Assembly: GCF_030378165.1 (NCBI RefSeq)
Contig: NZ_CP119766.1
Coordinates: 3,224,001-3,288,000 of the forward strand
Source: Flavobacterium panacagri
GTDB taxonomy: Bacteria; Bacteroidota; Bacteroidia; Flavobacteriales; Flavobacteriaceae
Length of the DNA: 64,000 bases
Direction of reading: 5' to 3'
The notes below the pieces were generated by a model. The model was not told the DNA's origin, did not search any database, and saw only the letters and a program-made list of their open reading frames with translations. The translations under genes and the position numbers were made by a program. Positions 16,979 through 26,052 of the stretch are shown in pieces (the first letter of the stretch is position 1; every line of letters begins with the position of its first letter).

Positions 16979-19354
16979 TTATTGTATTATTTTTTTGATA
17001 TTATACTTTCTGGCTCTTTGTTCAAAAATATACTGGCCACCGTCCAGTACATTGCAGATTTCTTTTTGATGGTCTTTTTCCTCTAATACGAATTGCTCGT
17101 ATTCGATTATGTTTTCATTATTAGTGCACATTATGACGTTTTCCGCATCACCATATACCACAATAGATGGATTATGGGTGACTAGGAAGATCTGCTTTTT
17201 AAATTTTAAAATTCTGATCAGATTGATAAGTTTGTCAGTAATGAATTTGTTTCCCAGATTATCTTCAGGCTGATCAATAAAAATTATTTTTGAAATGCCG
17301 CTTCGCAGAATTGTTTCCAGATATTTCTCGGAATTGTAGCCAGGCGAATTGTTTTTAGAGGTGCTTTCCTCGGAATATTTGAGATATTCGGTTGGCTTAT
17401 CGAATGATTCTAGTATGCTTTTAATGTTAGTATAGGTTTTTTTTGAAAGGTTTTCGGCAGAATTTTCGTTTAAGTTTTTTATTTTCACTGCGCCTAATGC
17501 TAGTTTAATAAGGGCTTCATATAAATTCAGGCTGTTGTTTACACCGCTTATGCCATCAAAGACTTTCTCTTTTAGAATTTCAGTGCTTTCAACTTCCAGC
17601 ACTACGGTAACTTCATCGTTAATGGCAATTTCCTGAACTCCTCCATAACTGTAATTTTCGAAATGGATACAATGGTCACGAATCTGCAGAGCAATGTCAA
17701 ATGCCTCGGAAATATTATTTTTAAGGATTGCAAGCCTTTGATTGGATGCTTCTTTTTCCCTTCCTTTTAAATCCAAATTTGCATTTTTGCTTACAATGAC
17801 ATTCTTAACTTCTTCAATAAAATTTTCTTTTTTGCTGTATTCGTTTTTTAAATTCTCAAATATACCTTTCTTATTTTCTACTAATTCTTTAAAAGCCTTA
17901 ATTATTTTTTGTTCTTCGACTGTAAACGTCCAGTTCTCATTAACCTCGAATTTTTCAGCATTTTCAAGAAGTACGTTGATGATATCATCCGAGCTTTTGA
18001 ACGAGTCCGTCATGCTTTCAATCTTTTGAATACTTTTGAAAATGTAGCTCGAATCAAGAATAGAAGTGATATCTTTATCGTGAAAAGTGAAATTTGAGTT
18101 TAAAACATCATATAATTTACTATACAGTGAAGTAAGTTCATCAATAATATTAATTAAATCTTGTTTTTTAGTTTTGAAAAACTCTAAAGCTGTCTTATAG
18201 TTTTCAATTTCTCCCGATTCATTAATCAAATCTTTTAATGATTTATTTTCAAAATAATTTACAATGTCGCCCTGATTGATGTAAATGATATCGTGAGTAT
18301 TATAACTGATCATATTCTTGTAGTCATTATCCAAAAAGCTTTTGACATTCGCATTGCTGATATTTATACCGTATTTTTCGATCTGGCTCTTTCTGTTATT
18401 TATTTTCTTCCCCAAGATATTAAAAAGCAGGCTTTTGCCGCTTGAACGGCCCCCAATAATTGCATTTAGGTTTGGGCTGAAGGTTATTGTTGTATCTTTA
18501 ATAATTGGACTGTCGGTAAATTCAATGCTGTGCAGGAAATTGTCAAATCTCTGTAAGACTTCTACTTCTGAAAATTTCTTTATCCTGGAACTTGGATCAA
18601 TGAATGCAAATCTGATGGATTCAAATGTAGGTTTTCCTTTTATACAGTAAAACTGGTGGTCATCCCCATCCTTATTAGTGCATGGATATTTATTACAGTT
18701 ATGATTGTCTGAAAAATTGATATACGGGATATCATCTTTTTCCTTAAAATCCAGTGTTTTGATTCTATCGAAACCTTCGTTATATCTTTGTCTGGCACTT
18801 TCTTTCACTTTTTCAAACGCACTCGGCATAAGAAGCACCATCTGCTGGCATAGTTTCAGGTCATAACTCATGTAGGGATCCAATATGCTCTTTGTATTCC
18901 CTGCATGCGGTATGAAGAAGAAATTTAAATCATTGAATAAGTCATATAGGTCATCTATAACAATCTTTCTGTCGGTCAATACGCAATTTTTCTTGGCATA
19001 CAAATCTTCTATTTTTTGCGAGATTGTCTGAACGCTCTCAAAATTGTCATTTTCGAAAATGATGACACTGTGGTAGGTAATCGATTTGCCTGATTCTGGC
19101 ACTTCAATATCAAACTCGCATCCAATTAAGAGCTTTGGATCTCCCACGGCGTAATTGTCGTAATAAACTTTGTAAGCATCAATATTTATAATATTGTGGT
19201 CAGTTAATGAAAATAACTTTACATCGTTCTCAATTAATTTTTGCTTGAGGACAAGTATATCAAAATTTCCTTGATAGTCATTAGTTTTAGTTTTTTTACT
19301 AAAATCAGTATGGATATGTAAATCGACCTTAAACCAATCAGAATATTTTTTCAT
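16979..19354 (-). CDS. PHP phosphoesterase fused to SMC/ABC-like ATPase (TrlF-type)
   Basis: This 791-aa protein has an N-terminal PHP domain (about 1-250): D-L-H13-I-H15-T, TDH at 51-53, E80 in GCEFDIE, H150 in IPHAG, and D216-x-H218. An SMC-like ATPase follows: Walker A GGRSSGKS at 301-308, a coiled-coil-rich middle (about 360-560), Walker B near 690-700 in IIFIDQPEDNLGN, and VTHNP beyond. PHP domains hydrolyse phosphoesters with a metal cluster. The fusion resembles NCBI TrlF-family AAA-like ATPases found in accessory loci. It is the first gene of the operon with the acidic protein and the HD-HATPase. Confidence 0.8.
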   Translation of the reverse strand: MKKYSDWFKVDLHIHTDFSKKTKTNDYQGNFDILVLKQKLIENDVKLFSLTDHNIINIDAYKVYYDNYAVGDPKLLIGCEFDIEVPESGKSITYHSVIIFENDNFESVQTISQKIEDLYAKKNCVLTDRKIVIDDLYDLFNDLNFFFIPHAGNTKSILDPYMSYDLKLCQQMVLLMPSAFEKVKESARQRYNEGFDRIKTLDFKEKDDIPYINFSDNHNCNKYPCTNKDGDDHQFYCIKGKPTFESIRFAFIDPSSRIKKFSEVEVLQRFDNFLHSIEFTDSPIIKDTTITFSPNLNAIIGGRSSGKSLLFNILGKKINNRKSQIEKYGINISNANVKSFLDNDYKNMISYNTHDIIYINQGDIVNYFENKSLKDLINESGEIENYKTALEFFKTKKQDLINIIDELTSLYSKLYDVLNSNFTFHDKDITSILDSSYIFKSIQKIESMTDSFKSSDDIINVLLENAEKFEVNENWTFTVEEQKIIKAFKELVENKKGIFENLKNEYSKKENFIEEVKNVIVSKNANLDLKGREKEASNQRLAILKNNISEAFDIALQIRDHCIHFENYSYGGVQEIAINDEVTVVLEVESTEILKEKVFDGISGVNNSLNLYEALIKLALGAVKIKNLNENSAENLSKKTYTNIKSILESFDKPTEYLKYSEESTSKNNSPGYNSEKYLETILRSGISKIIFIDQPEDNLGNKFITDKLINLIRILKFKKQIFLVTHNPSIVVYGDAENVIMCTNNENIIEYEQFVLEEKDHQKEICNVLDGGQYIFEQRARKYNIKKIIQ

Positions 19355-19851
19355 TATTTTAATAGTACGTTAGTAAATTCTTTATGCAAATATTGAATTT
19401 CAGCATTTAAAATTTTTATGGAAAACCATAATATGAACAAGTAATTTCAAACTTATAGATTACGGTTAACATAATCATAAGTATTAATACTTGTTTTTTG
19501 ATATCAAGGATAAGATTTGGTATCGTCCAGATTTTTTTAATTTGATATCTCACTAAAATTTATAATCAAAATATTAGGATTATTTTGCTTTAACCTCTTT
19601 AGCATTTTCCATTATGAAGCTTTCTTGATATTGACTGCTTTCTCTTTTAATAATTACAGATGGCTATAAAATGGATAGCTTATTAAATCCCCCGTGATTT
19701 GGAATTTTTAAGCTCAGCATTGAACATGCTTGAGGTTAATAGTGAGGAAGGTTTTTGATTTGTTCTACGTGGGTGTCGATTCCTATGTAGAAGCAGCTGT
19801 GAACTTTTTCTGAAAGATAAAAGTATAAAATCTATTAAATTTTTTCATTCG

Positions 19852-19972
19852 AAACGGATAAAGAGGTAGCCAAGATAGCGCCCGCTGTCTGCTGCATGTA
19901 CATAACGGAGTGTGCTTTCTCTCCATGCGCCCTTCGGAACTTATAGCACTCCTAATCCTTTATCGAGCGTTT
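19852..19972. repeat. Foldable element with three nested/adjacent stems
   Basis: The outer stem joins AAACGGATAAAG (19852-19863) with CTTTATC-GAG-CGTTT (19958-19972), with a 3-nt bulge. Inside lie AGATAGCG/CGCTGTCT (about 19873-19890) and GGAGTGTGCT (19907-19916) with AGCACTCC (19945-19952). The result is a three-way-junction shape. It resembles dispersed flavobacterial intergenic repeats but could also be a structured RNA. Confidence 0.55.
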
Positions 19973-20516
19973 TTCCCTTGCTTTAATTTATAAGTATTTC
20001 GAGTTAGTTATGTTTTTATTTTTTATTTTGAACAGTGAGGAGAGATTGATGAGAATAGTAGGTTGCTTATTTAATATATTACTATTTAATTTTGTTATCA
20101 AGACATTAGCCCTAGAGTATATAAAGTTTCGAACCTAAGCTTGTAAGGATTTTATTTTACTGGATTTCTGTTTTTTAAAATGCAATGTGCCACAAATCTG
20201 CCATTAAAATTTGAGCAGTTTTGAAGATGATCAAATTAAATTTCTGATAATAAGTTTGTTGAAAAACTGGAATGTAAATAGTATTTAAAGTTTTGATTTT
20301 TAATTAAGTAAATCTTTTTTTGATTGGGAAACTTTTGAGATCCAATGAGTGGACAAATCTTTAATTTAGTAGTCTTTTTACTCGTTATTTTGCAGATTTA
20401 TTTGTACCTTATTTGTACCATTGCTTTGTAATGTGCCGTTATATATAGGTTTGTTACTTTTGAAGAAGTAAAATAATTCTTTAGTATTAAGAAATTAGTA
20501 CAAAGTATTAAGATAG

Positions 20517-20544
20517 AAAACCGAGTCAGAAATGGCTCGGTTTT
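20517..20544. terminator. Hairpin terminator of the CarboxypepD_reg gene
   Basis: AAAACCGAG (20517-20525) pairs with CTCGGTTTT (20536-20544) over a 10-nt loop, directly past the minus-strand stop at 20548. A T-rich tract follows on both strands. Confidence 0.85.
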
Positions 20545-20547
20545 TTT

Positions 20548-21177
20548 TTAATCTTCATTTTCTGATTTGATTTTCGAAATAATTATAACTCCTGGAGTTG
20601 GCACGTGTGTTAGTTTTATTATGATTTTATGTTTTTTTCTAAGTCTGAATTCTCTAGTTTCGTAACCTATAGATTTGCATATTAATACATCTCTTTTTTT
20701 TCCTTTAATCGTAAATTCACCATTAAAATCCGTTGTAACAAAAGTTCTAGTTCCTTTTACATTTACTTCCACACCAGGAACTGGCATGTTGGTTTCCGTA
20801 TCATATATGGTTCCTATATACTCGACGATAGGATTTTTGCTATCCTGCTGATTTGTTGTTTGTTCTATTCTAGGTCTTCCTTGTGCTCTTGCAGTGTGAT
20901 TTCCTAGACCCAATAAAGCAATAAAAGTTGCCGCTGCAATTACCCAAATCGATTTTTTCTCTTTAGGAAATATATAACCTCTTTCAACCTGAGAAAGTCT
21001 AAAACGGCCACATGAATTTTTATTGTAAGCAGCAATAATTTCCTTGTCTGAAGATTTTGTAAAATCAATCACATTTTGTTGACATACACTGCAAAATTTT
21101 CCTTTTTCTGCATGTGACATTTCCTTCCAATTTTCATGGCATGGTTCCGGAATGGAGATTTTTATTTTATGATTCAT
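20548..21177 (-). CDS. Membrane-anchored CarboxypepD_reg-like protein with cysteine-rich head
   Basis: This 209-aa protein begins with a Bacteroidota-typical cytoplasmic head, PxPCHENWKEM...FCSVCQQ...SCGRF, with C13, C29, C32 and C56 placed to bind a metal. One membrane helix follows (about 77-91). A beta-sandwich carboxypeptidase-regulatory-like domain (about 113-195) comes next, with the patterns GTIYDTETNMPVPGVEVNVKGT and TTDFNGEFTI. The beta domain would lie in the periplasm. The role is unknown. It stands alone, with its own terminator, and marks the return to core-type genes. Confidence 0.75.
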   Translation of the reverse strand: MNHKIKISIPEPCHENWKEMSHAEKGKFCSVCQQNVIDFTKSSDKEIIAAYNKNSCGRFRLSQVERGYIFPKEKKSIWVIAAATFIALLGLGNHTARAQGRPRIEQTTNQQDSKNPIVEYIGTIYDTETNMPVPGVEVNVKGTRTFVTTDFNGEFTIKGKKRDVLICKSIGYETREFRLRKKHKIIIKLTHVPTPGVIIISKIKSENED

Positions 21178-21330
21178 CTTTGGCGCTTATTAATTAACAA
21201 AATTCATAACTTAGATTTTATAAAAGTAATTTTTTTTTAATTTTCTATTTTAGAATTTCTCATCAAACTGATAATTGTCATTTCTTCTTCGAATTCTTTT
21301 TCGTAATATTACTATTGTAAATTTTTTTGA

Positions 21331-22404
21331 ATGAGAAAGATCAAATACAAGAAAGGACGTAAGCTGCAACACATTACATTAGAGTACACAGGCACACACA
21401 AAGAGCACGAAACCGAAATGCAGCTTTTTGTATATGATGATGAAGATGTTGTTGAATATGATAAGTTTACGGTTCTTGCCTTGAATTCTTGTTTTGATTA
21501 TACTAAAAACAATTGGTTAAATGTTCATGGTTTAAATGACATTGGTTTGCTTAAAACAATTGGGGCACATTTTAAATTGGATGATTTCCTCTTAGCTGAT
21601 ATTTTAAACACAACCAAAAGAACCAAATTAGAAGAACAGCAGAATGTCTTATTCTTCAATATAAAATCCCTTTTACCTTCTGAATATTCAGATAATATCA
21701 GTGTTGAGCAGATTAGTTTTATTCTAAAAGAAGGTATTCTAATTTCATTTCAGGAAAAACGAAGCGATTTTTTTACACACATTCGCGAGCGTCTTCGTAC
21801 GCATGCGGGAATTGTACGAACTAAAAAAGTAGATTATCTCTTGTATTTGCTTTTAGATGCCGTTATGGAAAATTTCTATATTACGCTGGAAGATGAAGAA
21901 GATAAGATTGAAGAATTAATCAATATAACTAAAAAAGAAGCTAAACCGGTAATTTTAGAAAAAATTGAAAACCATCGTGATAATTTAAACTTTTTAAAAC
22001 GTTCGATTGTGCCGTTGCGAGATTCATTATATTATCTGAAAACGATTAAAGATGATGATGAAAATAACGGTCTTATACAGAGAGAAACGTTTAATTTCTT
22101 TGTAAGACTTCATCAGAAAAGTTTAGAGCTCTTAGAACAGATAGAATCGGATATGAGTGCATTGGAGAGTGCTTCTAATTTTTATTTCTCAGAACAAAGC
22201 CGAAAAATGAACGAAATCATGAAAACGCTGACAATCATTTCGGCCATCTTTATCCCGCTTACTTTTATTGTTGGAGTGTACGGAATGAACTTTGAATACA
22301 TGCCAGAACTCAAAATGAGAAATGGCTATTTTGTGGTAATGGGCATAATGCTTTTACTAGTTGTAGCTTTGATTGTTTATTTCAAAAAAAGGCGCTGGTT
22401 TTAA
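21331..22404 (+). CDS. corA: Magnesium/cobalt transporter CorA
   Basis: This 357-aa protein has a long cytoplasmic N-terminal domain with the coiled helix region (about 180-290) and two C-terminal membrane helices. The pore signature GMN is at 318-320, inside YGMNFEYMPEL. The basic C-terminal tail (KKRRWF) is typical. It mediates Mg2+ (or Co2+/Ni2+) influx as a pentamer. Length matches the family. It is monocistronic as far as can be seen; pta follows after 66 nt. Confidence 0.93.
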   Translation: MRKIKYKKGRKLQHITLEYTGTHKEHETEMQLFVYDDEDVVEYDKFTVLALNSCFDYTKNNWLNVHGLNDIGLLKTIGAHFKLDDFLLADILNTTKRTKLEEQQNVLFFNIKSLLPSEYSDNISVEQISFILKEGILISFQEKRSDFFTHIRERLRTHAGIVRTKKVDYLLYLLLDAVMENFYITLEDEEDKIEELINITKKEAKPVILEKIENHRDNLNFLKRSIVPLRDSLYYLKTIKDDDENNGLIQRETFNFFVRLHQKSLELLEQIESDMSALESASNFYFSEQSRKMNEIMKTLTIISAIFIPLTFIVGVYGMNFEYMPELKMRNGYFVVMGIMLLLVVALIVYFKKRRWF

Positions 22405-22437
22405 CGTTTGTTTCTGTAAAAAAAGAATGATTTCTAT

Positions 22438-22445
22438 TAAATTTG
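22438..22445 (+). promoter_or_regulatory. Candidate -7 box for pta
   Basis: TAAATTTG matches the Bacteroidota TAnnTTTG consensus and ends 25 nt before the pta ATG. A TTTG lies upstream at 22407-22410, but its spacing is longer than usual. Confidence 0.45.
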
Positions 22446-22470
22446 TTATTTAGAATAAATATAAATAATT

Positions 22471-24564
22471 ATGAGTAAAGCAATATATATAGCCACTAGT
22501 GATCACAATAGTGGTAAATCAATTATTACACTCGGTTTGATGAGTATCTTAATTGGTAAAACGGCCAAAGTAGGATATTTTAGACCTATCATTGAAGATT
22601 TTGTTGATGGCGAGGTAGATAATCATATTCAAACTGTTTTGTCTTATTTTAACCTTGATATTCAATTTGAAGATGCTTATGCAATTACGAAAAGCAGATT
22701 AATCAAGAAAAAGAATAAAGGAAAAATAGGAGAGGTTTTGGATTTAATTATTGAAAAATACAAAAAGCTCGAAGAACGATTTGATTTTGTTTTAGTTGAA
22801 GGAACAAGTTTTACAGGAGAAGGGACTTCAATTGAATTAGATTTGAATGTTTTAATTGCCAAAAATCTTGGAATTCCAACCATAATTATAGGGTCGGGAG
22901 TTGGAAAAACTTTAGAAGAATTAGTAGATAGTTTGTACTTGGTTTACGATTCATTTAAAGTAAAAGAGGTAGAAGTTTTATCTGTTTTTGCTAATAAAGT
23001 ACAACCCGAAAATATAGAATTGGTTACCAAAAGCCTTCAGAAAAGTCTTCCTCCAAATGTTTTAGTTAATACGATTCCGCTCATATCAAGTTTGAATAAT
23101 CCAACGATGCAGGAAATTGTAAACGAATTGGATGCAAAAGTTTTATTTGGAGAAAATTATCTGAATAACGAGATCGGTCATTACAGTGTTGGAGCGATGC
23201 AGTTGCATAACTATTTGGTGCATCTGCATAATAATGCTTTAGTAATTACTCCTGGAGATCGCTCAGATATTATTTTGGGAGCTTTGCAAGCAAATGAATC
23301 GGCTAATTATCCAACGATTTCAGGAATTATCCTAACAGGAAATATTGTTCCTGAAGAAAGTATTTTAAAACTTATTGAAGGACTTTCTGCCATTGTACCC
23401 ATTATAGCTGTTGATGGTGGAACTTATCACATTACAAACAAAATTGGATCGATTAAATCGGAGATTTATGCCAACAACACGCATAAGATTGAAACTTCAA
23501 TAACTACTTTTGAGAAATATGTCAATAACGATGCTTTATCAGAAAGATTAATCACTTTCCAAGCAGAAGGTATGACGCCGAAAATGTTTCAATACAACAT
23601 GGTTAAAAGAGCGAAACAGCACCGAAAACATATTGTGCTTCCAGAAGGAAATGACGATCGAATTATTACGGCTGCTTCAAGATTATTAGACATGGATGTA
23701 GTCGATATTTCGATTATTGGAGATAAAAAACAAATAGAAAATAAGGTTGTAGAACTTGGAATTACATTCGATTTTTCTAAAGTAAATATCATTAATCCGA
23801 TAGAATCTGAGTTTTACGAAGATTATGCAAATACATATTATGAGTTGAGAAAAGCCAAAAACGTAAGCATTACAATGGCAAGAGATTTAATGGAAGATGT
23901 ATCGTATTTCGGAACCATGATGGTGTACAAAGGCCACGCAGACGGAATGGTTTCTGGAGCGGCTCATACGACACAGCATACGATTTTACCAGCGCTGCAA
24001 TTCATTAAAACCAAGCCAAATTCATCTGTTGTTTCTTCAGTATTTTTTATGTGTTTGGAAGACCGTGTTTCTGTTTTTGGAGATTGTGCCATCAATCCAA
24101 ATCCAACTGCAGAACAATTGGCAGAAATAGCTATTTCATCAGCAGAATCAAGTGCTGCTTTTGGAATTGAACCAAAAATTGCCATGCTTTCATATTCTTC
24201 TGGAGCTTCTGGAAAAGGAGATGAAGTAGAAAAAGTTCGAACTGCAACCGAAATTGTAAAAGAAAAAAGACCTGATTTAAAGATTGAAGGCCCAATTCAG
24301 TATGATGCTGCGGTTGATTTAAGTGTCGGAAAAAGCAAAATGCCAGATTCTGAAGTAGCAGGACAAGCAAGTGTATTAATTTTCCCTGATTTAAATACAG
24401 GAAACAATACTTATAAAGCTGTTCAAAGAGAAACCGGAGCTTTGGCGATTGGTCCAATGTTACAAGGTTTAAATAAACCCGTAAACGATTTAAGTCGTGG
24501 CTGTACTGTAGATGACATCATCAATACAGTTGTCATTACAGCGATTCAGGCACAAGGAATGTAA
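22471..24564 (+). CDS. pta: Phosphate acetyltransferase
   Basis: This 697-aa long-form Pta has an N-terminal P-loop/dethiobiotin-synthetase-like domain (SDHNSGKSI around residue 10), a middle DRTGG-type domain (about 215-320) and the C-terminal catalytic PTA domain from about residue 375 (RKHIVLPEGNDDRI, then GMVSGAAHTTQHT, then IGPMLQGLNKPVNDLSRG). It interconverts acetyl-CoA and acetyl phosphate. With ackA 223 bp downstream it forms the overflow/acetate route. The spacer is filled by a repeat element. Confidence 0.96.
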   Translation: MSKAIYIATSDHNSGKSIITLGLMSILIGKTAKVGYFRPIIEDFVDGEVDNHIQTVLSYFNLDIQFEDAYAITKSRLIKKKNKGKIGEVLDLIIEKYKKLEERFDFVLVEGTSFTGEGTSIELDLNVLIAKNLGIPTIIIGSGVGKTLEELVDSLYLVYDSFKVKEVEVLSVFANKVQPENIELVTKSLQKSLPPNVLVNTIPLISSLNNPTMQEIVNELDAKVLFGENYLNNEIGHYSVGAMQLHNYLVHLHNNALVITPGDRSDIILGALQANESANYPTISGIILTGNIVPEESILKLIEGLSAIVPIIAVDGGTYHITNKIGSIKSEIYANNTHKIETSITTFEKYVNNDALSERLITFQAEGMTPKMFQYNMVKRAKQHRKHIVLPEGNDDRIITAASRLLDMDVVDISIIGDKKQIENKVVELGITFDFSKVNIINPIESEFYEDYANTYYELRKAKNVSITMARDLMEDVSYFGTMMVYKGHADGMVSGAAHTTQHTILPALQFIKTKPNSSVVSSVFFMCLEDRVSVFGDCAINPNPTAEQLAEIAISSAESSAAFGIEPKIAMLSYSSGASGKGDEVEKVRTATEIVKEKRPDLKIEGPIQYDAAVDLSVGKSKMPDSEVAGQASVLIFPDLNTGNNTYKAVQRETGALAIGPMLQGLNKPVNDLSRGCTVDDIINTVVITAIQAQGM

Positions 24565-24586
24565 ATTCATTAACAATTAAAAAATA

Positions 24587-24712
24587 GAACGCGGATAAGA
24601 CAGATTCGCTATCGCGAAAACACAGATTTGCACAGATTTTATTTTGATGAAATGAAAAATACGTTTTAATCCGCGTCTTTACGAAGTAAATCAGGGTCAT
24701 CTGCGTTCTAAT
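24587..24712. repeat. Intergenic inverted-repeat element between pta and ackA
   Basis: AGAACGC near the left edge is matched by GCGTTCT near the right. Inner pairs are CGCGGAT (left) with ATCCGCG (right), and a small palindrome TTCGCTATCGCGAA sits inside. Similar AT-rich CGCGGAT/CAGATT repeats recur in this window, which suggests a dispersed family. Confidence 0.6.
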
Positions 24713-24787
24713 TCAACAATAAAATTTCTGTCTTCGAGAAGAAAACTTAGCATCTCAGAGACTCAGTATCTTAGCAACTTAAAAAAA

Positions 24788-25972
24788 ATGAAAATACTTA
24801 TAATAAACTCAGGAAGTTCCTCAATTAAATATCAATTAATGGTTATGCCGACAAACGAAGTAATTTGTAGCGGTATGATTGACAGAATTGGTTTAGAAAC
24901 TTCAAATATAACCTTTAAAACAGCTTCCAATTCATTGGAAGAAATACTACCAATGCCAACACACAAAGTAGGTTTACAGAAAGTTTCGGATTTGCTTTTA
25001 GATCCAGAAAAAGGAGTGATTAAAACGACTTCGGAGATTGCAGCAGTTGGACATAGGGTAGTTCATGGAGGAAGTTATTTTTCTGATACGACCATCATTA
25101 CAGAAGAAGTTAAAGAAAAAATTAAAGAGCTTTCAGAGTTGGCGCCTTTGCATAATCCCGCACATTTGGTTGGAATAAACGTTGCTGAAGAAATCTTTTC
25201 AGATGCCAAACAAGTGGCTGTTTTTGATACCGCTTTTCACCAGACCATTCCAGTTGAAGCACATAAATATGCGATTCCGAATTTCCTTTTAACTGAGCAT
25301 AAAGTTCGTGTTTATGGTTTTCATGGAACAAGCCATAAATATGTTTCAGAAAAGGCTATTAATTACTTAGATAAGAATTCTAAAATCATTACGATTCACT
25401 TAGGCAACGGTTGCAGTATGAGCGCTGTAAAAGATGGAAAAAGTATTGATACCACAATGGGATTTTCGCCATCAAATGGTTTAATTATGGGAACTCGCGC
25501 TGGGGATATTGATCAGTCGGTTATCTTTTATTTAGTGAAAAATCTTGGCTACACTCCAGACGAAGTGAATTCTATTTTGCTAAAACAAAGCGGAATGCTT
25601 GGTTTAACAGGTTACAGCGACTTAAGAGATATCGAATCTAAAGCTCAAGAAGGAGATAAAGACTGCAAACTAGCCTTATTGATGAATGCGTATAGAATTC
25701 GAAAAACAATTGGTGCTTATGCGGCAGCTTTAAACGGTTTGGATGCTATCATATTTACAGCAGGAATTGGCGAGAATTCGTCATTTATGCGTAATTTAAT
25801 CTGTACCGATATGGATTATTTCGGAATTCAAATTGACGCAGGAAAAAATCAAATTCGTTCTAAAGAATTGAGAGAAATCAACTCAGAAAACTCAATTGTA
25901 AAAGTGTTGGTTGTTCCTACTGATGAAGAGTATGAAATCGCCAATCAGGTTTTTCAGTTGCTTGAAAATTAA
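24788..25972 (+). CDS. ackA: Acetate kinase
   Basis: This 394-aa protein carries all ASKHA-type acetate kinase marks: NSGSSSIKYQL at the N-terminus, GHRVVHGG, GFHGTSHKYV, IHLGNGCSM, a DTTMGFSPSNGLIMGTRAGDID block and FTAGIGENS. It makes ATP and acetate from acetyl phosphate. The PSNG variant of the more common P-L-E-G loop is a minor departure. It is followed by a strong terminator, so pta and ackA end there. Confidence 0.96.
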   Translation: MKILIINSGSSSIKYQLMVMPTNEVICSGMIDRIGLETSNITFKTASNSLEEILPMPTHKVGLQKVSDLLLDPEKGVIKTTSEIAAVGHRVVHGGSYFSDTTIITEEVKEKIKELSELAPLHNPAHLVGINVAEEIFSDAKQVAVFDTAFHQTIPVEAHKYAIPNFLLTEHKVRVYGFHGTSHKYVSEKAINYLDKNSKIITIHLGNGCSMSAVKDGKSIDTTMGFSPSNGLIMGTRAGDIDQSVIFYLVKNLGYTPDEVNSILLKQSGMLGLTGYSDLRDIESKAQEGDKDCKLALLMNAYRIRKTIGAYAAALNGLDAIIFTAGIGENSSFMRNLICTDMDYFGIQIDAGKNQIRSKELREINSENSIVKVLVVPTDEEYEIANQVFQLLEN

Positions 25973-25991
25973 ATATTAATTCTAATAGTTC

Positions 25992-26019
25992 AAAAAGCTT
26001 CTCCATCGAGAAGCTTTTT
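25992..26019 (+). terminator. ackA terminator
   Basis: AAAAAGCTTCTC (25992-26003) and GAGAAGCTTTTT (26008-26019) form a perfect 12-bp stem with the 4-nt loop CATC, 19 nt past the ackA stop. Confidence 0.92.
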
Positions 26020-26052
26020 TACTTTTTAGAAATTAAATTTTTGTGAGTATCT

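Larger units (their letters stand above)
19355..20547. other. 1.2-kb gene-free stretch at the island edge
   Basis: No protein-like open frame is seen on either strand. It holds a foldable element (19852-19972), a short direct repeat of ATTTGTACC (20400-20408 and 20411-20419) and a terminator at its right end. The break between accessory and core-like genes falls here, so it is a reasonable place for an island junction, but no integrase or tRNA is present. Confidence 0.5.

Noticed and set aside
19355..20547. Searched for a tRNA or integrase that would define an island attachment site
   Set aside because: No tRNA-like T-arm or recombinase motif was found; only short repeats and a foldable element remain.
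24131..24457. 108-codon minus-strand frame opposite pta
   Set aside because: Leucine- and glutamine-rich antisense shadow of the catalytic domain of pta.
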